Positions 12,108-25,222 of a stretch of DNA of 64,000 nt are shown here, piece by piece. Position 1 is the stretch's first letter. Each line of letters opens with the position of its first letter. The notes beneath the pieces were generated by a model that was not told where the DNA came from, did no database searches, and saw only the letters and a list, made by a program, of their open reading frames with translations. The translations under genes were made by a program, and so were the position numbers. This DNA comes from Rhopalosiphum padi (taxonomy: Eukaryota; Arthropoda; Insecta; Hemiptera; Aphididae): positions 8,866,001 to 8,930,000 of the forward strand of contig NC_083600.1 in the NCBI RefSeq assembly GCF_020882245.1. The letters are read 5' to 3'.

Positions 12108-15100
12108 TATTAATTTTTTGTTTATAGTTATTTTTAAAATACATACCTACCTACTTTCCAACAATCGAAAATGATTATATTTGGTAGACTTCGATCTTGA
12201 ATCTTTAGTAATATTAAATAAAATTTCCTTATCCATTTTTTTCAACGGTTACTAAAAAAACGTTGATCAGTGCCCTGCTCAATGCCTCAAAATACCCACT
12301 TTCCATCTATAGATGTTTATCGTGTAATGTGTATACATGATGATGACCACTGTGGTAATTTTAACCATAAAGAATTCGCTTCCAATTTTAGTTTATTAAA
12401 AATGATCTCTCGAATCTCGACAAAAATTAGACGAATCATCAACCATAGTTTGTCGACTTAGTATGCTAAGTTCTTCAACAATGAACGTCTGGCTAATGAA
12501 TGTTTAATCCATAGATATGAAAATAAAATAATTTTGGTAATAGGACCGTAAGTTTGGCGACCGGAGCCGGAGCCAGCAGGCGAAGTAAGTGATTTCGTCT
12601 CATACTAGGTTATCATATTATTTTGTGCATATAAAAAGAATAAAATTATCAACTTCAAAACTAAGTCCAACCGAGTACCGACTAATTCTGAATACACATT
12701 TGTTCTTAAATAATTAATATACGTGTTTCAAAAATAAAAATTTTCTCGGTGGTAAAGTGCATTTGTTTCAATATATTCTTTGTAGAAAATTTAAAAAAAA
12801 CTTCATAATTTATAGCCATTGGGTTATATAGTATTATAATTCCTCTTAGCATAATAATATATGATACATGGTGGCAGGTGGAATAATAAATAAATTGATA
12901 CAAGATACAATTTTATAAATTTGCCTTGGCGGGAGGCGTGACAAAATAAATTTACATTATCATAGTGAAAGCCGAGAGGCACGAACTAAGATAATGTTAT
13001 TAACTTATAACTTTATAATAATATAATATTTGTGGGAGCATTTATATTATTTTATCTTTCTTGTATTACACGAGATCAAAATTGTGTGAAAAAAAATGAT
13101 GAGATGAGATCGACGAACGTCGGATTGTGTAAGGACCAACAATCATCATAAGCCATTAATCCCCACCACTTTTGTTATATGAAATTCAATAGACCCCGAT
13201 GGCTGAAGATATTATAATATAAATACCTAAAAATAATACTACATCATTTATTTATTATTAATATTGACAATTAGTCTATGTAGATATTGTGATCGGTAGA
13301 ATGGGGAAGACCAAGAATTAATCAATTAAGATAGAAAACGTCACAACGATAGTCAATCTTATTGAGCAAACTAAAGTTACATAACTATTATTAAAATCGT
13401 ATAGGTAGTTATGTAGTTCAAAATATTAAGTTATAATGTATAATTTATACATAATTAGTGATGGAATGTGAAGCATATCAAGGTCAAGATACATTCTAGG
13501 TTTAGATAATTTTAATACATTTAATAATTTTTTTGTGCATTACCACGATTTATTTCTTTTTTCTTGCTACTGACTATGTGATGAATGATGACCACCTTAC
13601 CTTTATCTTAGGAAGTTAGGACCTACACCTCCATAGGGGCATAGCGTGTATTACACCTCTCCTTAACTCATGACTGTTTGTGTCATTCTCAATTAGTTTA
13701 TACTTTATTCTGTTTATCCATCTCTTATTCAGCATCCCATACCTACCCACTATTTTCTATAATATATTTAATTCACCTATTACAATTTATATTATAATAT
13801 ATTCTTCTTATTGTCTAGAAATTAAAATTGGTGTCTCCTACATTACCCCGATTATGGTTATGCCTATATTATATTATATAAGTATACAATTTTAAAGACC
13901 ATTTACTATAACTATTATTTATGAATTACGATTGTGAGTATGAAATAAATATTATGTATACTTTAATATTTCAAAAAATTAATAACAATTTAAAATGATT
14001 ATCAGGTTAATAAAATAATCGCATAAAACCTTGGGACAATCATTTGATTACTATTTAAAGAGTAAAACTAACATGTCTAAAAAATTATAACAAGATTCAA
14101 GACTAGAGAAGTTAATAACTTTAGACGTAAAAAATTTAATAAAAATAAAAATACTAATTTTTGTTGTATATACCTAGTTAGTTATCTGTAGGTAATAAAT
14201 TAACATAAACATAACTTCAACAAACAGAATGATTGATGTAGTAAGTTTTAAAATTACTGTATCAACATAACCTACATCACACATTAGTATCTATTGATTT
14301 TAAGTAAAGATTTTTGTTTTATAAACAATATTATATTTGAAACCGAATTTAGTAACCATTAGCATTAACAAAATCGAATATATACTAGTAATGATATTTA
14401 AGTATGAGAGATCATATTTTGATAGACAATATACAATTTTAGTTGTAGGTATTTTGTTTAAAGCAAAACATAAGGTTTTATAATACTCATAATGCGATAA
14501 TTGTATTGCAATAATAATGAATACAATAAACTGACAAAGTGTTATGATTGCCATTTGGAAAATTACTCATTAACCTTTTCAATTATTTATTATACAATTT
14601 AATATATTGTATAACATCCACATTAACTACCTATTATTATAAATTCTTTTGTCAAATATTAAAAATAACAGTAAATTTATTTATCAATTGTGTCTGTTAA
14701 AACTTAATATTAAAATTAAACTAGATATTATGTTATGATTTTATAAACGACATTAAAACATAAAAATGGGCTGAATTTGTGTTGTTTTTATCAAGAATTT
14801 ATTGACTGAATACAGGCATGTGACTTGGCTATGTATATATATATATACATTTTTTTTTAACAAAAACATTTTGAGGTATATAAGATGAGGATACAATTTT
14901 AAATCCAAATTGTACATAACATTTGCTATATTGAATTATGACAAAAAAAAAAATACCAGCACCAGTGTTTATTTAGAAACTCAGTAAGCCCAAGGAACAG
15001 ACAAAAATTGTAACTCCCTTTGCCACTACCCAATAAATATATTATTTTATACAAAAACCAATCCATTTTGTTTTATAATTTATGGATTACTATAGCAATG

Positions 15101-16120
15101 GTTAATAAGAGTTTAATGTTATTTAATAGTAGTAAAATATTTTTTTTTTAATAACAAAATTTCAATTTTAAATAGCAAAAAAATACAAGTCATGATAGAC
15201 ATAGTATCACAAACCAAAAGGAAAATATCACAATACATATTTTCAAAATGTTTACAATTCTATGTTAATAATTACTGACGTAGACACTTTTGCTGTCTAA
15301 AAATATATTACCAACATACTTCCAATAAATAAGTTAAAAACAATCTGAATTTATCATTATTCATTACCATAATTATTAAAAACTAAATGATTTGAAAAAT
15401 AAAGCAAATAAAAAATGTGATAGTTTTTACCTTATTAATTATATGTATATACGAAAAAAATTAAGACAATATGACAAATCATAATATAATGATTTTATAG
15501 AAATTATATGTCAAACTTTTTATGCATTAAAATATAACAACAAAATATACAATATTAAATTGTTCTTGTGTTGTACTATTATTCGTTTTATAGATTAATG
15601 AGTGAAAAAAAAATTATAATAATACTGGTAAATAAATGTAAAACCATGGCAACAATCCTATTAAACATGAAATAGTAGGCTATAACTTTTACAGAATAGT
15701 TTATATTCTAATCATTAATATATAAATAAATATTATAACATAAAAAAATTAAAAAAAAAAAAAACATTGTTCCTAAGTCCATTTTATTTTATTCAATGGC
15801 AACATTGGAAGACTTAAAAAAAAAAGACATATAAATAAAAATTAACAGATGAACACGAAAATAAAAAATAAATTTTTAATAAAGTTATCAGAATTAAAAC
15901 TTTATTTTCTTTGTACTATAAAAATAATAAAATAGGCGAGTGTATGCCTAATTATGGAGGAGTTTTTAAAATCCAGACTATAATAATTGTTATAATCTAT
16001 ATAAATTTTTAACTTAAAAAAAACATTAACTTGCAGTTATTATATACATATATAGATATACATATACATATAAAAATACGTTTATGTTGTTCGTCTTCTG
16101 TTTGTGGCACTCCCAATATC
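12108..16120. other. 4-kb gene-free interval
   Basis: Mostly AT-rich sequence with no exon that I can connect to a gene. There is a short GC-rich patch near 12550-12590 (GCCGGAGCCAG followed by GTAAGT) and the long but unsupported frames at 13680 and 14300. The part nearest 16120 is likely 3' UTR or downstream DNA of PTEN. Confidence 0.4.
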
Positions 16121-16219
16121 TTACAGATACGTCGACTCGCCTAGAACCACCGGAAACACAATCACATTTGCATCTACGCCATCAGGTGTATTGTGCTCAA
16201 GCGACAGGTTTACGAAAGC
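16121..16219 (-). CDS. Candidate alternative terminal exon of PTEN
   Basis: On the minus strand a strong acceptor (TTCTCTCCCTTAG) is followed by an open frame of 32 codons, AFVNLSLEHNTPDGVDANVI and so on to STYL and a TAA stop. This patch is clearly GC-richer than the DNA around it. It lies downstream of PTEN on the same strand. The last PTEN exon contains a consensus in-phase donor (CAT|GTAAGT at 16716/16717) that would join this exon in phase 0, swapping the end of the C2 domain for this tail. The + strand of the same patch also has an acceptor and an open frame, so the strand is not certain. This is inference from splice signals only. Confidence 0.35.
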   Translation of the reverse strand, partial: AFVNLSLEHNTPDGVDANVIVFPVVLGESTYL

Positions 16220-16590
16220 CTAAGGGAGAGAATAAAGCGGCCTTCACCAATCATTATTCTAAAAAAATACTACACAACAATAATTAGGGATGATAGCGTT
16301 TTACTAAAACGTTCAAACAAGAATAAAAATATTAATTATATCAAATTTGATTTTTATATAAAGAAAATGTTCATTTTAAAAATTAAAGTATATACAAGGG
16401 AAAATAATAGTTACAAAATGATACACAAGTGACAGTTTGTTCATGTGTATATTATACTAATATTTTCCACAAGCCTAATGAGACAGGTAATTAAAGCGAT
16501 AGCCTAGATGAGAAATATTTTAAAAGAATAATAAAATTATTTTTTCATTAATCCTTATTTTTTAATGTGCTAATTATGTTTTTGTATAAA

Positions 16591-19500
16591 TCACTGACCA
16601 GATTCCCATCCATCTTCTTCTTCTTCAGCTGTTGTGCAACTACTTGATTCACTTTCTGACAGTGTTTCACCAACAACTGGTTCGGAAACATCAGTACGTT
16701 CAAATAATAAACTTACATGGAAGTCCGCGCTAAAAAGTTTATTTTGTTTATCTTTATGGCCATCCAATTCCCATTTGTTCATGTTTAATGTCAACAGGCG
16801 ATTATCACTTCCACCCACATGACCAATAGAGTTTGTACTAATACATAAATATTTAAAATCACAATTATATTACATTATAAATTATTTCATAATACTTTAA
16901 AGTACTAAACAATTCATGTTACTAAAAAGTATATGGATATTGGATAACTTCATAAAAAACATCATAAGTAAACTTTACTATATATTAATTAATTATATAA
17001 ATATTAAATGTATATATTAAGACAATTTATAAACTTACCGCATTTGATTATTTGGAAATCGAAAGTTAGTTGAATCGTCCATACTATTAGTATGAACAGT
17101 TTTTTCTTGCTGGCCACAATGTTTATTTTCTCTATTACCATTTTCAGTAACAGCTGGTTCACAAACGAAAAAAGTATTAAACCAGAAATGAAATAGTTTT
17201 TCCTGAAACAATAATACAATGCTAAATATATAAATTCTTTTTAAATAAAAACAATATTAATTAAGATTATAATTAGTATCCACTATTATTTTTGAAAATT
17301 TTCTTTTAAATTATAAAAAAAAAATTAAAATGCTACCCTACCTTATATATCAATATTTTAATTATAATTTTTGTTAGAGCATATAATAAACATCTTATAC
17401 GAATTACTCATTAAATACTTGTTAAGTATTTAATTCTTAGTTTATATATAATGAAATAATTAAACGAGAAACAAATTTAAATTAATCTACAGTAAAAAGA
17501 TAAAATAATATATTTAAAAATTTAATTTTAAATAATATTTCAGTAAATTAAAATATAAACTTATAATATTATGGATTGAAATAAAATAGACAAAAAATAA
17601 ACACTGTTGTAACATTTTGAATTGTCTGTTAAATGTAATAATGCTTACGTCCTTTTGACATACCGCCTATATTTTAGTGATATATGTGTGTGTACCTGCG
17701 TATATCAGAAACAATAAATGAAATGAATTTAATTAAAAATATGAAAATTCATTTCAAAATGGCCAAACACAACATCAGATATGATAGATATAAAAATTAA
17801 TAAATTTATTAAGATATATTTTACTTAAGAGAACGTTAAATACTTTACAAAGAAAATTGTAAATGAATAAATGAAAACATAATATTTTAAGTTGATATAT
17901 GTTAAAATATTAAATAATAAAAACGCTTTATTTTAAATTCATACCTTTTTCTTCATTTTATGTTTATTGTAACACTCTACTTTCACATCTCCAAGGACTT
18001 GGGTCATTTGTGTTAAACGAATCGTTACATCAGAAGCATTACGCCGCATATCTTGTACATCAGATGAATATACTTTTCTGATTTTTGAACTATCTCCATT
18101 TATCCATTCTGATATTACTAAACGGATACCTAAAAATATAATATACATATTAAGCAATATACTTAGAAAATAATACAACTATATACTTACATGTTTGCCC
18201 CGAATTAAAAATATTAGGCACTGGATCTAATTTTATTTCCTTTACTGTCAATACCACAGGCTTGTAGTTTAAATTTTTTTCAACTAACAATGCATAATAG
18301 TTGACATATCTCCTTTGGCTGGGAATAGTGACACCCTAGAAATAAATGAAACAAAGTTTATGTATGCATACATACTATACATTTAAAAATTAAATCATAA
18401 ATTAATAGCCAAGACACAATTGCATGCTACACAATTCAATAAAGTTTGATATATTATTAATATAATTTTAATTTATTTTTGTGAAATGTCATTGAAAATA
18501 AAATGCATTATATTTTATTTAATTAAATTAAATTCTAAATGAAACACATTTTACTCAAATATCACACTAATAACTGTATAAATATATGATAGAACTATCT
18601 TTTTTAATTTAAAAATATAATAAATAATACCTTTTTATCAAATGTTCTTTTTTGGCCATAATAATTAAGAGCATCTTCTGCTGATAAGCATTGTAAACTA
18701 TGTATTAAATAGCAACATATCATTACACCAGTTCGGCCCTAAAAATAATAAAAAAATTAATTAATGAATCAATAAAAAATAAATATATTACTTGAAAAAC
18801 TAAATTATACCTTTCCAGCTTTACAATGTACAGCAGCTACATTTCTGCTGTCTTTATCGAGCCATTGATGAACATCTTCACAAAAAGGTTTAATCACCTC
18901 AATACTAGGTGGATTATGATCTTGAAATGGGTAGGTAGCTACACGCTGGTGGAATTTCCGAGAATCATAAGATCGTTCTGAACAACTAAAAATACAAGAT
19001 TGAATTATTATTAAAAAAAAATATTCAAATTTTAATCAAATAGATACTTACAGATTATATATTTTATAATGATTAGGATGTTTCTGATCCAGGAGTCTGC
19101 TTACATCATCTATATGATTTCGGTAGACTACACCTTCTAAATTTTCTGCAGGAAATCCCATTGCTATCACATTATGTAGAATGTCTAATCATATAAATTA
19201 AGGAAAACTTTGAGAAAACTTAAGTAGAAGTAAGATTCTACTACTTTGTATCAAATATTATTTACTTTAAATTGTTTAAAGATAATTTTACACATTTAGT
19301 ATGATGAAATTTAACAGATATAATAAATACATTCATATCATGTAATAAACAATGTTTGTACGGAACACTAAACTGGTACTACTTATCCAAATAGCTTTAG
19401 TAAAATAAATAAAGTAGTTTTAACTATTGAGTACTTATTTAAAAAATTTGTCGAAATTAAAAAATACATCTATAATTAGAAACTATATACTAGGTTACTC

Positions 19501-20571
19501 ATTTTTTGAAAAAAAAAAAATAATTTACTATAGTTCAAAATAATTAAAAAAATCATTTGAATTAAATAAATCTATTTGGTTATTATCATTTTTTAAGTTT
19601 TTACTTTTCAGAACAACTTGATAATATACATTTTTATTTTTTAATTCCATATATCTTAAAAAAAACTATTTTTTTGGAATTATTATGTATAAAAATAAAT
19701 TTGAGCTCGTAGTAAGTTAATAGGTTATAGATACGTAATAAGCTTATAACAAATTTACTACATGAAAATTATTAGAAAAATATTTTGCTCATATAAAATG
19801 AATAATATATATTGTTGTTTAAATAAGTAAGAACATTATAAGAATAAAAAATAGCAATATTTGTTACTTTGAGTTATGTAAAATATATTTATTGAGTGTT
19901 TATTATTAAACCTTGTAAAACATTACCATTATTTATATTTTCAATAGAGATTAGATAATTTTATATAAATTTCATTGACTAACAAACATTACATATTACA
20001 AAAGCGTAAAATCAAATAATTCTTTAACGATATGAGTAAACTAATATAATTTATCAAACAAGTATGTAGTTTAAAGTGTTCTTGTGTATAATTATTAATT
20101 TATTATTAGAGTATAAGTTAATTACATGGAAAGATTTATTTTTCACTTCTACATAAGAAAATGTAATTAATTCAAATAGAATTATATTATGTAATTAAAT
20201 TCACATTTTCAAATTAAGGGTTAATAAAAATATTATTAATATTTAAAATGTACTAAAAATTTCAACAATAACCATCCAATTTAAAAAAATATATATGATA
20301 ATTAAAATATAATACAAACTTGTTAACAGAAAGCAATATTCTAAACATATATTTGTTGGCAATATAAGTAGATACTTTTAGTTTATAAAATAATCAATCA
20401 ACTGTAAATACAAAGGATACAAGTCAAATCGAGGTTGAACCCATCTTCAGTATAACGTTTTCTTTGTTTACTGACCAGTTTTTTAATTGGATTAGTCATT
20501 TTGATGTTAGGAATGGCCATTCTGGTGCGGATTGTCGAGCTATGCACCAGACGAGTAGATTGTTCGTCCAT
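16591..20571 (-). CDS. PTEN: PTEN phosphatidylinositol-3,4,5-trisphosphate 3-phosphatase
   Basis: Lipid phosphatase that opposes PI3K/insulin signalling at the plasma membrane. Eight exons: 20421-20571, 19052-19184, 18811-18985, 18631-18738, 18191-18335, 17945-18129, 17039-17202 and 16591-16837, all joining in frame to about 435 aa. The PIP2-binding N terminus reads NPIKKLVSKQRKRYTEDGF. The phosphatase loop is split exactly at a splice junction, HCKAGK|GRTG, with the catalytic Cys in exon 3. The C2 domain spans exons 5-8 (GVTIPSQRRYVNYY, then NKHKMKKKEKLFHFWFNTFF, then DKQNKLFSADFHVSLLFE). The tail is acidic and serine-rich, as in the regulatory tail of the family, but ends EEEDGWESGQ without an obvious PDZ ligand. 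Three in-frame ATGs open the gene: 20571, 20520 and 20499. The last (MTNPIKK) gives the usual family start, the first adds 24 residues. Confidence 0.95.
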
Positions 20572-23004
20572 GGCCCTGCTGTTTATGGTTAGTTATGTGC
20601 ATTGTATTTACTAGACTGTGAACAACCAGCAAGGTATTGAATGTAGAAATACTCAAGAAAAATTGGAGATCCATTCCACATTTTGATGTACAATTTAAAC
20701 AACCTTACCTTATAGTCAAGTCCAGAGTAATTATGTATAGGTAGTTCATACATCAACAACACATTTTATAAGTGATCAATAAGATTAACATTATGTCTAC
20801 TTGTATGATGAATTTGAGTGATAATTTACGACTGGACGCTCCAGAGATGAAAAGGGACAATGCAACAGAAGAGGGGAAAAAGAAAATGAAATGAAAAATA
20901 AAAACTTATAACATTTTTAATATTAAAAAAAAAGAAACAAAGAACTGGAAAGCTTACACCGTAACAGTCTGATCAGTTGTGAGATACATAATAATTACAT
21001 ACACCGCACAATGTGACCAACAGAAACCATGGAGACTAAACTAAACCGTATAATGTATTAACCATGACTATCCCATCATTCCCATCCACGCTCTACAAAA
21101 TAATTATTAAAGAATGCACTATGCGTCTATGCACTATGCAGTATGCAGTATAAAATTAGAAAATATTTCCATACTCTATTCTATTTCTATTGCCATAGGC
21201 TGACGGACGGCTATCAAAAATTGGAAATATTATATTAGTATATTAAAACTACATTATTACACAATTTTGTTAAATGTCAAGCCACTACAAGAAATTAAAA
21301 TAAACAATTATTTTCTTATTATTCGCGGTTTTGGTTAAGTGAGAGACATATTATTATTATACTTAGATATCCATGAGAATTTGAAGAACAAAATATGAGA
21401 GTAAGTTGACGTGTATACTTAGTACTTACTATACTTGAAGAGCAGCACCCATAAGGCATGGACATTTTAATAATAACTATTATTGTAAAGCTGTTCCAAC
21501 GGCGCATGTGGGGGATTAAATTATGAATCTTTATTATAGTCTATAGGTAAATATATAATACTATAGTGGGTTTAGTAGCTACTACCACAAATGTAGGTAT
21601 GTAGCACGGTGTATATTGTATACTGTATATGTCTGTATGTCTGTATAATATAATAACTTCGTTTTTGATGTAAGAGTAGTGAATATGTATAATGTATACC
21701 TACTGTATTAAAACACCACAAGTTAATACAATAAAAAGCAAAATTAGATAAATAATTTTTATTTTATATTTATTATTTTTGCATTGGTATTAAAATAATG
21801 TACCTACCTACGACCTATCTTTATTTTAATATTCAGGAAATTCATTTGACTAAATCGACTGTAACAACTAACAATACCTATATTATCGTATTCTCGTCAC
21901 GAGGTGTCTAATTTGAAAATAAAACCATTATTAAAATAATATGGGCTTATAATAATTCGGAGAGGGGATATTTGCCCCTTCTTGGCACTGCACACCACCG
22001 TCCACCTTCCATAAGCGGGATTAGATTTTTCGTCATACGTAATACACGAGTTCAATATTAATTTTATATTCTTATTTTACATACGCTTGCTATAAAATTA
22101 CGAAATACCTACATTAACCAACACAAACTATAAAATACTATGTACCTAGTTTATACATACACGACTAAACTTCGCATTAAAATATTATGTGAGATTGAGT
22201 GTCCAAAGTCAAGCATTTGTGAACTAAACTAATGAATTGCGGATGACGATTGTATTTTTACCGCAGAAAAGTGAAAATTAAAAAATTAAGTTATTGTATC
22301 TATTTGAAACTTATAAATAATACTTGATTTAGAGTTTGGACTATAGCCTATAGGTACTTCTGTACAAGATTTTATCAGTGTACACACAATTATACTTACG
22401 ACTTATATTAGTTATTATACATCCTTACCTGGATAATTTAGTTACGGGGGCGTAATTAAGGGGACGATAAGGGCCCAGGGGCGCCGAGTACAGAGGGAAT
22501 CGGGGGCTGCAGTCCCCCATGATTCTCAAATTGTAAAATGCCCTCAAAATACTAATTTTATTCATAATAAATTTGCCCTTTGCAGACTTAAGACATACCT
22601 ACATAAGGAGTACTATGAGTCAAACATGGTTATTTCCATTCTTCATATTCACCGTGATGAAGAAATAAATTTAGAAACTGTTGCAAACCAATTTATTAAC
22701 AATTGTTAAGTGCGGAAAAATACATTTTCTATATAAAACATGTAACTTTCAAAATTAAATTGGCATTTTTTAATTTTTGTTTTGTGCTTTTTTATAATTT
22801 AAATTATAATTGCTATTTGCTAATAGTATTAAAATGTTATAATTATAACATACAAAACAACAAATAACTATATTTTAGTAATTGTTTAACGATTAGTAAT
22901 GTTTTTGTAATTATTTAGGTAAAACTGTACATTTGTTTATGAAATAGTGAGCCCCATGACATTTTCAAAAATTGGCGCCTCTGGTAAGGGGAGATACCCT
23001 AGAG
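20572..23004. other. PTEN upstream and intergenic DNA
   Basis: No gene supported. The PTEN 5' UTR and promoter should lie in the first kilobase. Around 22430-22540 there is a GC-rich repeat-like patch (GGGGGCTGCAGTCCCCC is a local inverted repeat) typical of worn transposon sequence. Confidence 0.4.
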
Positions 23005-23175
23005 CAGTGGTTCTCAATCTCTTTGCGGTCGCGCACCGGCAGATGACTTTTATATAGAACTACGGAGAACGGACCATTTAGGGTACAATACATCAAAAAT
23101 TCAAAAATATAATTGTTTCCGATACAATACGGACCAGTACCCTTTTAATCGCGGAACGGTGATTAGGAATCACTG
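23005..23175. mobile_element. hAT MITE, 171 bp, perfect 8-bp target duplication
   Basis: The left end CAGTGGTTCTCAATCTC shares its terminus with the element at 11760. The right end GTGATTAGGAATCACTG is its degenerate inverted partner. The flanking octamer CCCTAGAG occurs exactly at 22997-23004 and 23176-23183. It has no coding capacity and belongs to the same hAT end-family as 11760-12099 but is shorter. Confidence 0.92.
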
Positions 23176-23226
23176 CCCTAGAGCCTAATTTTCTAATATT
23201 TTACAATATTTATATTTTAATAGTAT

Positions 23227-23409
23227 CAAGGCCGTATCTGTGGGAGGATTCAACGGGTCCGGACTCCCCCCGAAATTTTTAAAAGTAACTACATTTTACT
23301 GGTTAATCTAGTTGATTGACTATAAAAGTATAAAATGTCATTATCTATATTATACATAAAAAAAAAATGTTGGACCCTCCCCCCGAAATTTTTTTCAGTT
23401 ATAGCCTTG
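23227..23409. repeat. MITE with imperfect inverted ends
   Basis: The left end CAAGGCCGTATCTG and the reverse complement of the right end, CAAGGCTATAACTG, match at most positions. The interior has two C-rich boxes followed by GAAATTTTT (near 23265 and 23380). No clean target duplication was seen. Confidence 0.55.
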
Positions 23410-25222
23410 ATAGCAATCCAACTATAACACTATAAATAATAGCGTTCTTAATAGAATTTAAGGTTTTTTTTTTTAATTGATATACATTTTACAGTTTTCT
23501 ACTGAACAAAATTTAACCCCCTCCCTCCCAAAACAAATTCTTAATTACGCCACTGTATAGTTACATACATAATATAGGTACCAATATATACGCATGGAGT
23601 AAATAATTATTAGTTTATTACATATTTACAATAATTTCTAATAAATTAGATACCTAGTACCTACAAAGGTCTATGGTCACACATTACACGACACAACGTT
23701 ATATCAACTGACAAGTCAGTCTATAATATGAATATATATAATACCTTTATATAAATCTGAATATACCCATTACCCATAGTATAATATGATATACCTGTTT
23801 ATCAGCGTCCAGCGTCAGGTTTAAAAATTAGTGATTACTATTGATTTATGATTTTATAAACATACTTCAACTTGAAAACTTTGTCATACATAATAATATA
23901 TACCTATTGCAGCCTTATACTGGTTACCTTTAGAGTTAAGAATAATATTACTAGATTAATTTGTAATAATTATTATGTGTTATTGACAATTTTCTATAGC
24001 AAGAAATTGTTCAATAATAACAAATAAAATTAATTTTTAAAAATATTTGTTAATATTTTTCTAATTAATATAATTTTCTTTTGAATGTTTTTAGTATCGA
24101 TATAAAGTTCTATGTACGATATATGTATCTGGTTTAAATATTATTATATTGTTTTTTAAAAATACATATCTATTTACTAGAATATCTTACAAATGGTAAT
24201 TGTGATTTGGTAAGGATTTATTAAATAGGTAATTTAAAAGCCGTCGAAATTTAATACTTATAATAGATATACATTTTCAGTTATGAAATTAAAAAAAAAC
24301 CAATGATTGCTCCTTTTCCTCTCAAAAATAAAAGTTTTATAATTTAAATCATATAGTGTCATCAAGATTTGTGTCTTGTGATATTTATAATTTTGAACTT
24401 TACCAAAGATTTCGATATACATGTACATATGTTATCTTCAAAATGCAGGTGTAAAATATAACCTTATAAAAACTTGTGTTAGGGTTTAAAGAATTCAAAA
24501 ATTATAAAAAAAATATAGTTTAAAACAATTGTTTAATAATAATACATTTATGATTTATACTTTTTAATTCAATTAACTCCGAAAAAACGATATATATTTT
24601 ATAAATTATAATAAATAATACAATATTAAATACAATATTCTACAATTAATTGTCTCATTAATAAGAACTTTTAAAATTAAAGCATTATTATTTTTTGAAT
24701 TTCAATATACAATTTCAAATAATTTGTATTAGATAATTTTTTTGTATTAGGTATCTACAATCTACTTATTATACTATTATTTACAATATTATTATGTACA
24801 ATATTTTTTACTAAATACATAGATACAAATAAACAAGTACCTACATTATAAATTTTAATATTTTAGAAAATATAGAAAACCATCGTATGGAAATTATTCA
24901 AAGCCAAAAAATCATCTAAATAAGAGTGTAGATTATAGCCTATATAGGACACATAATTAATCGAAATTGCGATATGAAATTGAATGTTTGAGACCCCTAC
25001 ATCTTGTATAAATGTATAGTATATCCTCTCCATTAATTGATTAGGTTTATGATGGATTTTATTTTAGTAACTTTACCTTATGGTTTAAATTCAATTATCT
25101 GTTAAGTCGTTATCTTAAGATAACCTAATGCGATTTCTGTATTATATTGTACAATATATTTTGGACGTCCCGGTTATTCTACTCAAATAGACAGTCAAAC
25201 GGTGTTATTCAAGCAGTGCACA
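23410..25222. other. Non-coding region upstream of BicC
   Basis: AT-rich with no gene visible up to the BicC start. The sequence becomes GC-richer from about 25165, which is where the BicC 5' UTR is likely to lie. No upstream non-coding exon could be placed. Confidence 0.4.

Noticed and set aside
12540..12592. GC-rich patch GCCGGAGCCAGCAGG followed by GTAAGT, looking like an exon end
   Set aside because: No start codon, acceptor or partner exon could be linked to it; it may be a non-coding exon but nothing supports a gene.
13680..13895. 71-codon hydrophobic frame
   Set aside because: Made of Ile, Tyr, Phe and Leu as expected from random AT-rich DNA; no splice signals and no family resemblance.
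14300..14554. 84-codon minus-strand frame with apparent membrane segments
   Set aside because: Same composition bias as chance AT-rich frames; no initiation context or homologue recognised.
16084..16432. + strand frames over the candidate PTEN tail exon
   Set aside because: An acceptor is present but no upstream gene on this strand is visible; the minus-strand reading fits the neighbouring gene better, though not conclusively.
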